DNA from: CBDCWQ01 sp965223435
Lineage (GTDB): Bacteria; Myxococcota; Kuafuiibacteriia; Kuafuiibacteriales; Kuafuiibacteriaceae
Reading direction: 5' to 3'
Assembly: GCA_965223435.1 (NCBI GenBank)
Contig: CBDCWQ010000021.1
Coordinates: forward strand, 1,315,489 to 1,379,488
Length of the DNA: 64,000 bases
A program made the position numbers and the translations under genes. Shown here in pieces: positions 46,862 through 55,224 of the stretch (the first letter of the stretch is position 1; every line of letters starts with the position of its first letter). The notes below the pieces were generated by a model. That model saw only the letters and a program-made list of their open reading frames with translations. It had not been told where the DNA came from and made no database searches.

Positions 46862-46878
46862 GAACGCAAACAGGACGG

Positions 46879-46907
46879 CTGTTAGCATTCTGCCTCGGTG
46901 TGGTCAA
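46879..46907 (-). promoter_or_regulatory. Sigma-70-type promoter of tRNA-Gly
   Basis: On the minus strand, TTGACC (46,907-46,902) and TAACAG (46,884-46,879) are separated by 17 bases, with a TGC giving an extended -10. Transcription would begin about ten bases before the tRNA. Confidence 0.65.
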
Positions 46908-46972
46908 CGCCCCGGTGTCGTAGGCTGGTGTCGTTTTTAGAGTCCCTTGTGTTTCCCCGAAGCAGATTTACC

Positions 46973-47302
46973 ATGGCTCCAGCGACCCTTTCGCGGTTTC
47001 TCGGCATCTATACCGGCGTGGATGGCTTGGGGGGTCATCGGTGCGCCAAGCGGCCAGCGACGGCCGGGACCTTGGTGCACGTGTGCTTTTTGGAGCAGGT
47101 CCCAGTCGCTCGGGCGAAGACTGAGGTGCGCGTTCCGTTGGACGGAGTCGCAAAGTTGCTCAAGAAGCGGCGGCCAAGTCGAATGCGGCAGATCCGTAGC
47201 GGAACGAACTTTTGGGGAAAGCTCCAGGAATTCTATTCCTCTTCGTTGAAGGGGTCTCTTGGTGCTCTCGCGGGGCGGCTGGTTCGCGTTGGAGGTGGGT
47301 GA
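46973..47302 (+). CDS. Possible small basic protein
   Basis: A 109-codon ORF on the plus strand. The product would be rich in Arg and Lys (LLKKRRPSRMRQIRSG) with no recognisable domain, and no clear ribosome site precedes the ATG. The competing frame on the minus strand is equally long. It is included only as a possible gene in an otherwise empty interval. Confidence 0.28.
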   Translation: MAPATLSRFLGIYTGVDGLGGHRCAKRPATAGTLVHVCFLEQVPVARAKTEVRVPLDGVAKLLKKRRPSRMRQIRSGTNFWGKLQEFYSSSLKGSLGALAGRLVRVGGG

Positions 47303-47372
47303 CAGTGAGGACACCGTTGTTGTGAAGGCTTGATTCTCTGGCCATACCCAGCCGAGAATACGCAACAGCAAG

Positions 47373-48113
47373 ATGTTTCTTTACTATGTGACGTGGGCGT
47401 TCAAGATCTGGATGGTGGTGGACGCGGCTCAAAGGCGCGCCGACTACTATTGGTTTTTTATCATCTTCCTCGTTCCATTTGGTGAAGTCGTTTATTTTGT
47501 CGTTGTCAAACTTCCGGAGTATCGGAACCGCAATTTTCCTCTAGGCACGCCTTCCTTTCTGAAAAAGAGGCCGTCGCTGAGTCAGGCGAGGCACCAAGCG
47601 AAGGAAACGCCAAGTATTGAAAAGCGATTGGCTCTTGCGGATGCTTTGTTTTTCCACAAGCAGTATGACGAGGCGCTGCCGCTTTACGACGAATTGGTTA
47701 CCCATGATTGGGGCAACAAAAGGGCGCTTTATAGTCTTGCCCTCACGCAACTGGCGTTGGGGAAATTTTCTGACGCCGTCGAAATACTGGAGCGGTTGAT
47801 CGAGATTGACAAATCCTACATGGACTATGCTGCGTATCGTGCGTTTATCGACGCCCTTTGGAAGTGCGAAAGGCAACAAGAGGCGCTTTCACATGCCCGT
47901 GCGTTGGCGAAAGGTGGGACCCGCATTGATCACCGTGTACTGCTTGGGGAGTATCTTTATAAGACTTCGGCCCTCGAGGAGGCCGAGGCCATCCTTGTTG
48001 ATGTGTTGAGCGACTTCAAACATTCGCCACGCTATGTGAAAAGGATGGGGTACAAGGCCTATCGTCAAGCCAAACGGATGCTCAAAAAGCCTCCGCGTCC
48101 TTCAGTAGACTGA
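47373..48113 (+). CDS. Inner-membrane protein with TPR repeats
   Basis: 246 residues. The first 55 contain two hydrophobic segments (MFLYYVTWAFKIWMVV and YYWFFIIFLVPFGEVVYFVVV), separated by a basic DAAQRRADY, as in small PLDc_N-type membrane anchors. The remainder is helical with tetratricopeptide-like units: ALADALFFHKQYDEALPLYDEL, ALTQLALGKFSDAVEILERL, and a third near EALSHARALAKGG. This is a membrane-tethered scaffold; partners are unknown. Confidence 0.82.
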   Translation: MFLYYVTWAFKIWMVVDAAQRRADYYWFFIIFLVPFGEVVYFVVVKLPEYRNRNFPLGTPSFLKKRPSLSQARHQAKETPSIEKRLALADALFFHKQYDEALPLYDELVTHDWGNKRALYSLALTQLALGKFSDAVEILERLIEIDKSYMDYAAYRAFIDALWKCERQQEALSHARALAKGGTRIDHRVLLGEYLYKTSALEEAEAILVDVLSDFKHSPRYVKRMGYKAYRQAKRMLKKPPRPSVD

Positions 48114-48348
48114 AAGATTCTCCGGCTGCCTCGGTAGCGAAGCCGGCCGAATGGTTCGGTACGCATGCTCGAATGCCTACCTCGGGTCTGTGGAGGGTAC
48201 ATTCAGAACAGAGGTGCTTTTTCGATTGTTTCCACCGTTTGGGCGAGGGGGCAAGAGGCCTCAGGTTCTTGGGGCATCGCCCCCAAATTTGTCGTTCTGG
48301 GGCAAAAAGTGTAGTGCCCAGCAGTTGTGTACATCTTGCAGGGATGTC

Positions 48349-50046
48349 TTGCTGTTGGCTACTCGGGAGATACGAATCGGAGCGATACTCTGCGCCAGTG
48401 TGGTTGCCTGTGAGCCACTCTCCGGCAGCCGTTTGGGGCCGACGGATGGGGTCCAGGGAAGGTCCGGCACCGAATCTCAAAATGGCTCGCCCGATGCTCC
48501 GTCCGGGTCGAGTGAAACGCACTTGTGCGCAGGTGTTGAGCAAGAAAAGATTGCGCAACAGCTGAGGCGATTGACGCAAGTCCAGTACAAGAACACCATT
48601 GAGGCGGCTTTTGGGGCTGTCCCCGAAGGCGACCTGCCAAACTTTTCGGATGACAATCCGACCATCGGACTGGCCAACGATCCGAGCAAGCTTCGTATTA
48701 CGGCGGTGAGTATCGACTCTGTCTATGCTTCGGCACAAGCGATCGCAAACCACGCTACCACCCGAAGCGCTCCGGTTGCAGACTGTGTGGCCGCGTCGGG
48801 AAATGGCTGTTTTGAAGGCGTAATCGACGAGATGGCCCGGGCGCTTTGGAGGCGTCCCGTTGCCGCCGAGGAAAAACAAGATCTGATGGACGGCCTCCGG
48901 GCAGTGATTGAATCCGGTGGTACGCGCCTGCAGCAGATGGAGTTTTTGCTCCAGGCCATGCTGATGTCGCCGAACACGCTCTATCGGACCGAGCTGGGAA
49001 GCGGTGGTGACGCGCTTTTGCCTTATGAGATTGCGAGCCTTCTCTCGTACGCTTTTTGGGACAGTCCGCCGGACGCTGCGTTGATGGCCAAGGCCGACAC
49101 CGGTGAAATCATGGACCCAGGGGTTCGGCTTGCTGAGGTGCGCCGTATGATTCAGGACCCTCGTTTTGCTGATACCTTGGCCAGCTTCTTTTGGGATTAC
49201 CTCAAACTCGAGGACATCTACAGCGTCCCGAAAGATACGCGCTTTGGGCTCGATGCCGCGGCACGGGAGGCCCTGGCGACGAGCGCTCGGGCCACGCTGG
49301 TATCGAAGTTTAGATCGGTGGATTCTGGTTTTATGGATGTCTTCCGCGGCCAGGACTTCCAGGTCAACGCGGGGTCGGCTCCATTTTTTGGCATCAGCGA
49401 GGAGGGACTTTCGGGTGAGTCTGTTGCGATGACGATGGGTGATGGTGAACGGGAAGGTCTGTTGAGCCATCCTGCCTTTTTGGCGGTGCATGCGGGCCAA
49501 GCGAGTACGAGCATCGTCAAACGAGGCGTGTTTGCTTTGGAGCAGCTGCTCGGGTTTCAGTTGCCCGAGCCGCCGGAAGATATCATGGGGGTTGATCCGG
49601 ACGATCTGCCAGAGTTTGATCCCGAAACGACATCGTCCCGTGAGCTACTGCAGTTGACACATAGCGGCCAGCCGCGGTGTGCGGGGTGCCACCAGTTTAT
49701 CGATCCGGCCGGGTTTGGGTTCGAAAACTTCGATGCCGTCGGTCGATTCAGAACCACCGAAAAAGAGAACGTCTCCATCGATGCTTCTGGTGAAGTTACG
49801 ATTGCCGAAGAGAGCATTCGTTTCCAGGATGGCCCCGACTACTTCAAGGCGCTTGCCGACTCCGCAACCATGCGAAAAACGGTGCTGAAAAACTACTACG
49901 CGTATGTCCTCGGCCAGGTGGGCAATGGCTGCGAAGTTGAGCGCTTGAGCGAACGGGTCGAGGCTTTGAACGATACGGCCGGTGGTCTTGCCGAAAGCAT
50001 CGCAGAGCTGGAAGGGTTCGTACGCCGGCGACAGGGGGAGCAATAG
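48349..50046 (+). CDS. DUF1592/DUF1588-family lipoprotein with c-type haem motif
   Basis: About 565 residues from a TTG at 48,349, which has GGGA eight bases upstream and gives a proper lipoprotein signal ending in CASVVAC; the ATG at 48,151 in the same frame gives no signal. The domain order is that of the DUF1587/1595/1592/1588/1585 proteins: RRLTQVQYKNTI at the front, MARALWRRPV, then FWDYLKLEDIY and GLLSHPAFLAVHA in the DUF1592/1588 part, and a haem-binding CAGCHQFIDPAGFGFENFD. The C-terminus has the DUF1585 pattern. Such proteins are common in Planctomycetota and Myxococcota and are paired with DUF1552 or DUF1501 proteins; the substrate is unknown. The next gene begins two bases after the stop. 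Confidence 0.9.
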   Translation: MLLATREIRIGAILCASVVACEPLSGSRLGPTDGVQGRSGTESQNGSPDAPSGSSETHLCAGVEQEKIAQQLRRLTQVQYKNTIEAAFGAVPEGDLPNFSDDNPTIGLANDPSKLRITAVSIDSVYASAQAIANHATTRSAPVADCVAASGNGCFEGVIDEMARALWRRPVAAEEKQDLMDGLRAVIESGGTRLQQMEFLLQAMLMSPNTLYRTELGSGGDALLPYEIASLLSYAFWDSPPDAALMAKADTGEIMDPGVRLAEVRRMIQDPRFADTLASFFWDYLKLEDIYSVPKDTRFGLDAAAREALATSARATLVSKFRSVDSGFMDVFRGQDFQVNAGSAPFFGISEEGLSGESVAMTMGDGEREGLLSHPAFLAVHAGQASTSIVKRGVFALEQLLGFQLPEPPEDIMGVDPDDLPEFDPETTSSRELLQLTHSGQPRCAGCHQFIDPAGFGFENFDAVGRFRTTEKENVSIDASGEVTIAEESIRFQDGPDYFKALADSATMRKTVLKNYYAYVLGQVGNGCEVERLSERVEALNDTAGGLAESIAELEGFVRRRQGEQ

Positions 50047-50048
50047 TC

Positions 50049-51485
50049 ATGGCACGAAAGCGTGATGGTCTTACGCGTCGCAATTTTCTGAAGGGGCTCG
50101 GCGCTGGGGTTGGTCTGGCGGGCGGGATTGTGAACTCCCGTGTTGCTTTTGGACAGAGCAATGCCAAAGCTCCTGTGCGTCTGTTGCTTGTTCCGCTTCA
50201 GCACGGGTGGGGCAGAGACCGAGAGTACGGGAACTTCAGCGGCACCGAAACCAACTTCACCATACCCGCTCCGCTGACCCCATTTGAAGCGATTCGGGAC
50301 CAATGTGTTTTTGTGGATGGGTTGCGGGGAACGTTGTGGGGAAACGCGCACGATGTTTCTTACTCGGACATTTTAACCGCCGCCGTCCCTTGGGGCGAGG
50401 GATCCTCGTCGCAGCTCGGTGCCCATTTTCCCGAGCCTATGGGACCGTCCATCGATTGGTTGATCGCAAACCAGCTCGGGGTGAAGGTCTTGCGGCTGAC
50501 GGCTGGATTTCGGTCTTGGGGCAAAGCGTGGAATCCAACGTGCTTTGACGCCAATGCGCAAGACCAAGCCTTCTATACCAGCGCGCGCCAGGCCTACGAT
50601 GCCATCATTGACCCGCTCAATCAGAGGGCGGAGGGCCAGATGCCAGACCGGGGTCGTGAGGCTGTAAGGGATCAGCTGTTTCGCTTTCTTGGGCGGGACA
50701 CCAATCGGATGCTGGGTAAGGTGACTGGATCCGAGCGGCTCAAGATGGAGGGCTACCTCAGCGCGATGAACGATCTGGGCAATCGCTTGCCTACGGGGAC
50801 CGGCGGCGGTATCAGCCTCGACCAGATTCCTGCGCGCCCTGACTCCCGTCAGGACATCGAACAAGAGATTGATGACTATCTAGAACTCATTCGACTTTCT
50901 TTTATGGCCGATACCCACCGGATTGCGGTCCTCGGGCTCGGCCAACAGAAGCAAGACTGGTCATGGACCGATAGCATGGGGACCCAGCGTGTCGGGAACA
51001 TATATGGTTCCGATTTTCATCACGAGGTCGCGCACTACGACTCGGCGGATACCCGATTGGCCTTCGAAGGGTGGGCCGCATGGTACGCACAAAAAATTGT
51101 CTCGTTTGTACAAACGCTGGCGAACACCGACGATGTGGATGGAAAAAAGCTGATAGACAACACCATCATTGTTTTGACTGGCGAGGTCGAGACCGGAGGG
51201 CATGACACCCGAAGCAAGCTCCATACCGTCATTGGCGGAGGAGGTGGCATTCGTCGAGGCCGTTGGTTAGATCTGCCCGATGTAGAGCCTCGGAATCGTC
51301 AGGGTGTTTTCATTGGTGGTCGCGAGCGCAACGGCAACGTGGTCGAGTCAGGAATTAACTACGGTGATACTTTTGGGCGGCACCACCACGCCGACCTGTG
51401 GGTGAGCATTGCCAACCTTTGCGGCGTTCCGATCAATTCCTTTGGGTTTCAGGAAAACAACCACCAACCGATTCAACTGACCTGA
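50049..51485 (+). CDS. DUF1552 protein with Tat signal
   Basis: 478 residues. The start MARKRDGLTRRNFLKG is a twin-arginine signal, so the folded protein is exported, probably with a cofactor. The body matches DUF1552, with the opening LLLVPLQHGWG, a FVDGLRG strand, and the late GTELNxGxxH-type ending replaced here by NYGDTFGRHHHADLW. It forms an operon with the DUF1592 gene (GGGGGAG site within its end). The two are assumed to act together in an extracytoplasmic oxidative process, but the reaction is unknown. Confidence 0.92.
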   Translation: MARKRDGLTRRNFLKGLGAGVGLAGGIVNSRVAFGQSNAKAPVRLLLVPLQHGWGRDREYGNFSGTETNFTIPAPLTPFEAIRDQCVFVDGLRGTLWGNAHDVSYSDILTAAVPWGEGSSSQLGAHFPEPMGPSIDWLIANQLGVKVLRLTAGFRSWGKAWNPTCFDANAQDQAFYTSARQAYDAIIDPLNQRAEGQMPDRGREAVRDQLFRFLGRDTNRMLGKVTGSERLKMEGYLSAMNDLGNRLPTGTGGGISLDQIPARPDSRQDIEQEIDDYLELIRLSFMADTHRIAVLGLGQQKQDWSWTDSMGTQRVGNIYGSDFHHEVAHYDSADTRLAFEGWAAWYAQKIVSFVQTLANTDDVDGKKLIDNTIIVLTGEVETGGHDTRSKLHTVIGGGGGIRRGRWLDLPDVEPRNRQGVFIGGRERNGNVVESGINYGDTFGRHHHADLWVSIANLCGVPINSFGFQENNHQPIQLT

Positions 51486-51491
51486 CGGAGG

Positions 51492-53087
51492 TTACTGCGC
51501 AGCGTCGCGGGCGAATGATGCCTGCACGTTGATTCGTTCTGCGGCGGTTCCGGCGACCCAGTCAGGCGGTGCGCTTTCGCCGTCTGTTCGCCGAATGATC
51601 TGTCTCATTCGTCGAGCCAACATTGACAAACGGCCGCGGTTGAGCGCGTGTCCTGCCGTATCGACCCAAAAGCCCAAGATGACCTTGAACAGGTTGTTGA
51701 GGCCCGCCGAGTTGGCGGTCATGTCCCCCGCCGGGAAGGGCTCTGGGTCGAGGGTGTCCACATCGGTGCCGAGGCCGGTCAACATCGTTTGAATACAAAG
51801 GGTCTGGTGGGAGGCGCACGGCCGCGTCAGGTACAGGCGCTCGGCGCCATCCGGAGGGGGAAGTCCAGGTTGGTCGGTGCCGCCCGAATTGGCCACCAGT
51901 AGATCCGGGACACCATCACCGTCGACGTCGCCCCACTCGGCGTTGGTGCTCCGGCCATCGCGCTCATCGGCCCGCGGAAAGGTCAAGTCGCTAAAGTGCC
52001 CGTCACCATCGTTGATGAGCACGGTGTTGCGGTCCCCCAAAAAGCCGTGGCCCCCCACGAAGTCGCCCACGTTGGTGATGTAGGCATCGAGGTCACCGTC
52101 GCCGTCCAGATCGAGCGCATCAACATCCGTGGTGGTATCGAGTCGAGCCGGCATTGCGTCCATGGCCTCGGTGAATACGCCATCACCGTCGTTGAGAAAA
52201 AGCCGGTTTTGTTCGTTGCGGCTGTTTCCGACCATGAGGTCCAAATCGTCATCGCTGTCGAAATCGGCGAGCACGCCCTTGCGCGACGAACTGTCGTTTG
52301 CGGGGAGCCTCATGGCGGTTTCGTCTGTGAAAAACCCCAGGCCGTTGTTGATAAGCACGTTGTTGGAACCCACATTGATTTGAACCAGGTCTTGGTCGCC
52401 GTCGCCATCGATGTCGCCGGCGACGTAACCTGACGTTTGGTCGATGCGGAACGGCAACCGGCCGGCACTTTCGGTGAATGCTCCGCTCCCATCGTTCATC
52501 AGCAAACGGTTGACGTCGCCGGGAGGCCCGAACGGGAATGGGTTTTCGTTTGAAACGAGCAGGTCGGGATCACCGTCGCCATCGACGTCCACAAAAACGG
52601 CCTCGGCGCTGACCTCGATGAAAAAGGGCGGAAAGGGAACCGCAAAACCAGGCGGACCGGGAGGCGTAGCTTGCGGGAGATTGGCGCTGCCATCCGAAAA
52701 TACGCCACTGCCGTTGTTCACCAAGAGCTGGTTTGCTCCGAGGTTCGAGACGACGGCGTCGAGATCGCCATCATTGTCGATATCCGCGAAGTCGACTTCG
52801 GTGCTGTTGGCCGGGGGGCCAGGGGGAAGACGCGCTGCCGTTTCGTCTGCGAAGTTCCCGGAACCATCGTTGATGAGCAGCTGGTTGGCAAACGGCGCCG
52901 CTGAGGCAGAACCTTCGACGACAAAGATATCGAGGTCGCCATCGCCGTCGACATCGGCAAAGTCGATGTCGAGGGTGTCTTTGGTATTCGCGCCTGGATC
53001 AACAGGCAAACGCTCCGTTGCGTCGATAAGAATAAAATCGCTGCCGTTCGACCCGGCGAGTAGCCCAACCATCAGTACAAAGTGCAT
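51492..53087 (-). CDS. FG-GAP/VCBS repeat protein
   Basis: 531 residues from ATG 53,087. After a short hydrophobic start (MHFVLMVGLLAG) the protein is a series of FG-GAP/VCBS blades with calcium-loop cores such as DVDGDGDLDIFV, DIDNDGDLDAVV and DIDGDGDQDLV, about eight copies, as in integrin-like beta propellers. The last 110 residues are different and include two Cys in RPCASHQTLC. An extracellular adhesion or binding role is likely. Its stop is six bases from that of the convergent DUF1552 gene. Confidence 0.87.
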   Translation of the reverse strand: MHFVLMVGLLAGSNGSDFILIDATERLPVDPGANTKDTLDIDFADVDGDGDLDIFVVEGSASAAPFANQLLINDGSGNFADETAARLPPGPPANSTEVDFADIDNDGDLDAVVSNLGANQLLVNNGSGVFSDGSANLPQATPPGPPGFAVPFPPFFIEVSAEAVFVDVDGDGDPDLLVSNENPFPFGPPGDVNRLLMNDGSGAFTESAGRLPFRIDQTSGYVAGDIDGDGDQDLVQINVGSNNVLINNGLGFFTDETAMRLPANDSSSRKGVLADFDSDDDLDLMVGNSRNEQNRLFLNDGDGVFTEAMDAMPARLDTTTDVDALDLDGDGDLDAYITNVGDFVGGHGFLGDRNTVLINDGDGHFSDLTFPRADERDGRSTNAEWGDVDGDGVPDLLVANSGGTDQPGLPPPDGAERLYLTRPCASHQTLCIQTMLTGLGTDVDTLDPEPFPAGDMTANSAGLNNLFKVILGFWVDTAGHALNRGRLSMLARRMRQIIRRTDGESAPPDWVAGTAAERINVQASFARDAAQ

Positions 53088-53171
53088 GTGAGATCCACCT
53101 CCGTGGCGCCCATGCCTCGTACACATCAGTACCGGTGTCAAGCGGCCGAAAAACGGACTGCTTTTCGCCGG

Positions 53172-54029
53172 TCAGGCGGCCTTGGAGTTGGGCTTGCTTG
53201 CGCCCTGAGGCGGGCGTTGCCCAAGGTGAGATTCGGTCGCTGCGGCGCGAAGCGCTACGTAGGTCGCGCGGCACCCAAAAAGGTAGGGTGCGTAACCGGT
53301 TTCGATCTCGACCTGCTCTCGGATAGATTCGGGAATCATGGCGACAATTTCTTGAGTCGTATGGATTCGGAGGACGCTCACGACCCCGTCCCAAAAGATC
53401 ATAAACGGAACGATTGGAATGAGCGTGCATAACAACAGCTGAAGCAGAGAAAATCGCTCGGAAAAGAACGGCGCCCATAGATATATCCATGGGCCGGCCA
53501 AGAGCAACATCGCGAGGTGACGAAAGTTGCGTTCGAAGGGCTCCATAACAAATAGGCCGCCACCATCTTTGAGTGTATTCTCAATGATGCGCGCTGCATC
53601 CTCTTCGCGAAAATGGTGTAGGGCGGAGCAAATACTTCGCATTTTTGGCAAGTCGGGGGGAACGTCCAACGCAGAAACCGGCAAGGGCAGATGGTCAATC
53701 GCCGCGGTCCCAAATTGTGACGAAAGGCGCCTCAGCCGCTCTAGGTCTGGATGCAGGTCCGAACAAACGAGCTTGGGCATGGAGGGTTCGTGTTCCCTGG
53801 CGCTTTCCATCATACACTTCAGTGGAGCAGCGCCTCCAGAAGCGAGATCGAGAACCAGCCCGGATGGGTGTCCGGAGGCCCAGCGCGCAAAGGCCGGAGC
53901 CATACGTCGGTAATGCCCACCGACCGTTTGCCCAAAGTTGAGGGCTTCGTTGTACACCTCCCGAAACCGTCCTCGAATCCAAGTTTGATCACCAAACTCA
54001 AACCAATGTCGACGATGCTTCAACACCAT
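53172..54029 (-). CDS. Class I SAM-dependent methyltransferase with membrane segment
   Basis: 285 residues from an ATG at 54,029 with a perfect AAGGAGGT site; the frame is open 96 codons further upstream without good reason. The cofactor motif is LVLDLASGGAAPLK, followed by an acidic residue after strand two (VCSDLHPDLE) and a motif IV region with SALHHF. The C-terminal part has two hydrophobic segments (LAMLLLAGPWIYLWAPFF and LLQLLLCTLIPIVPFMIF), so it is membrane-bound. Lipid-like or membrane-embedded acceptors fit this plan. The actual substrate is unknown. Confidence 0.86.
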   Translation of the reverse strand: MVLKHRRHWFEFGDQTWIRGRFREVYNEALNFGQTVGGHYRRMAPAFARWASGHPSGLVLDLASGGAAPLKCMMESAREHEPSMPKLVCSDLHPDLERLRRLSSQFGTAAIDHLPLPVSALDVPPDLPKMRSICSALHHFREEDAARIIENTLKDGGGLFVMEPFERNFRHLAMLLLAGPWIYLWAPFFSERFSLLQLLLCTLIPIVPFMIFWDGVVSVLRIHTTQEIVAMIPESIREQVEIETGYAPYLFGCRATYVALRAAATESHLGQRPPQGASKPNSKAA

Positions 54030-54417
54030 TGTACCTCCTTGCATCCGCGTCCGTGTTATGACGGCGGGGTCGCTCCCCGAAGAAGCAAATCCCGTGCCAT
54101 GGTGAGAACTTGAAGGGGTTTGCATAAAATGCTGGCAGCATGGGCACTCCGACCTCGATTGTGGGGTGTCGCTTAGGCCCCAAAAGTAGGGTCTCATTCG
54201 CCCGAATGGTTCCCACGCCGGGGTCATGTTCCTATTCGGCCGCTCGTCCAAGCATCGGCGATGCGCTCGCTTTTTGTGGTGGGGACAACGGGCCCCGAGG
54301 ACTCTTTTGCGTGGCACGAAGGTTGCTCTTTAGCGTGGCGCATCGATGAACCCGGCCAACGCAAGCGGCGGTTCAAGAGCAAGAACCACAAACCCATACA
54401 CGTAGGAGAACATCAGG
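54030..54417. other. Divergent promoter region, no gene recognised
   Basis: About 390 bases between the methyltransferase and the acetyltransferase genes, which are transcribed away from each other. It contains only spurious ORFs. Promoters for both should lie here, but no clear pair of elements was identified. Confidence 0.5.
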
Positions 54418-55107
54418 ATGGCATATCAAACATACATTTTTCGGGCCGAGACCGAACCCGACCTGGCTCGAGAACTGATCAACCGATATCGGGGAACTCT
54501 TGAAAAAACGGGCATCTCGCATGTGATGTCCCCCGACATTCCGCCGAACAGCCCGAATTTGTATTTTGTGGGCGCGAAAGCTGAAGACGGACGCTGCGTG
54601 GGTGCCATGGGCATGTACGTTTGTTCGCCCAACGGCGGCCCCCTTGAAGACGCTTTTTGTTCCATCGATGATGCGATTGGTCCGCGGTTTCGCGCGGCCG
54701 CCAAAGACGGCCTAGCCAAGCTGTGTCTTGGCTTTGTTGAGCCGGAGCACCGAAGCGCGGGCCTGTATACCCATATCATCAGAGTGGTCATTGCTGTGTT
54801 GCCCTCCTTGGGTGTACGGCACGTGACCGCCGTGGGTTCTCGCGAAGGCATTCGCTACTATCAGCATCGGGGGTTGCGCAAAGATACGTCTATCGGTGAA
54901 GTGGCTTACCCTCCCGGAGGTTTTGTATCATACGTAGGTTGGGCGGACATAGCATTCCTTCCCGATGCGAGTGCTCAAGAACGCCAGGCCGTTCACGAGA
55001 TGAGAGGCGTTCTGTGTTCGGAGCCGCATTCGAAAAAACCAGCGCCGCGGCGGCGCACTTCGGTTCTGCGAACGAGGGCTCGCGAGCTACGGTTTAAGGT
55101 GGCCTGA
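54418..55107 (+). CDS. GNAT-family acetyltransferase
   Basis: 229 residues. The region from about 105 to 160 has the acetyl-CoA fold: a strand LCLGFVEPEHRSAGLYTH containing a loop at the usual R/Q-x-x-G-x-G/A position (here HRSAGL), then HVTAVGSREGIRYYQHRGLRKD, where the tyrosine and the GF/GL ending match the GNAT C-terminal motif. The last 35 residues are Arg-rich and may bind nucleic acid or membrane. TAGGAGAA precedes the ATG. The substrate is not predictable. Confidence 0.8.
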   Translation: MAYQTYIFRAETEPDLARELINRYRGTLEKTGISHVMSPDIPPNSPNLYFVGAKAEDGRCVGAMGMYVCSPNGGPLEDAFCSIDDAIGPRFRAAAKDGLAKLCLGFVEPEHRSAGLYTHIIRVVIAVLPSLGVRHVTAVGSREGIRYYQHRGLRKDTSIGEVAYPPGGFVSYVGWADIAFLPDASAQERQAVHEMRGVLCSEPHSKKPAPRRRTSVLRTRARELRFKVA

Positions 55108-55224
55108 GAACTGGAGCGAGCGGGGCGGGCGCCCAGTCCAATTTCCGCGTACGAATCGATGGTTTCGCTTATGGTAGGCCGAATTCATCCTGCCCAACCC
55201 TGTGGCGTCTTCGGGGGTGGTGGT

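Noticed and set aside
48082..49500. A 472-codon ORF on the minus strand opposite the DUF1592 gene
   Set aside because: The plus strand has clear DUF1592 motifs and a haem site; the antisense ORF is a by-product of GC-rich codon bias and has no recognisable domain.
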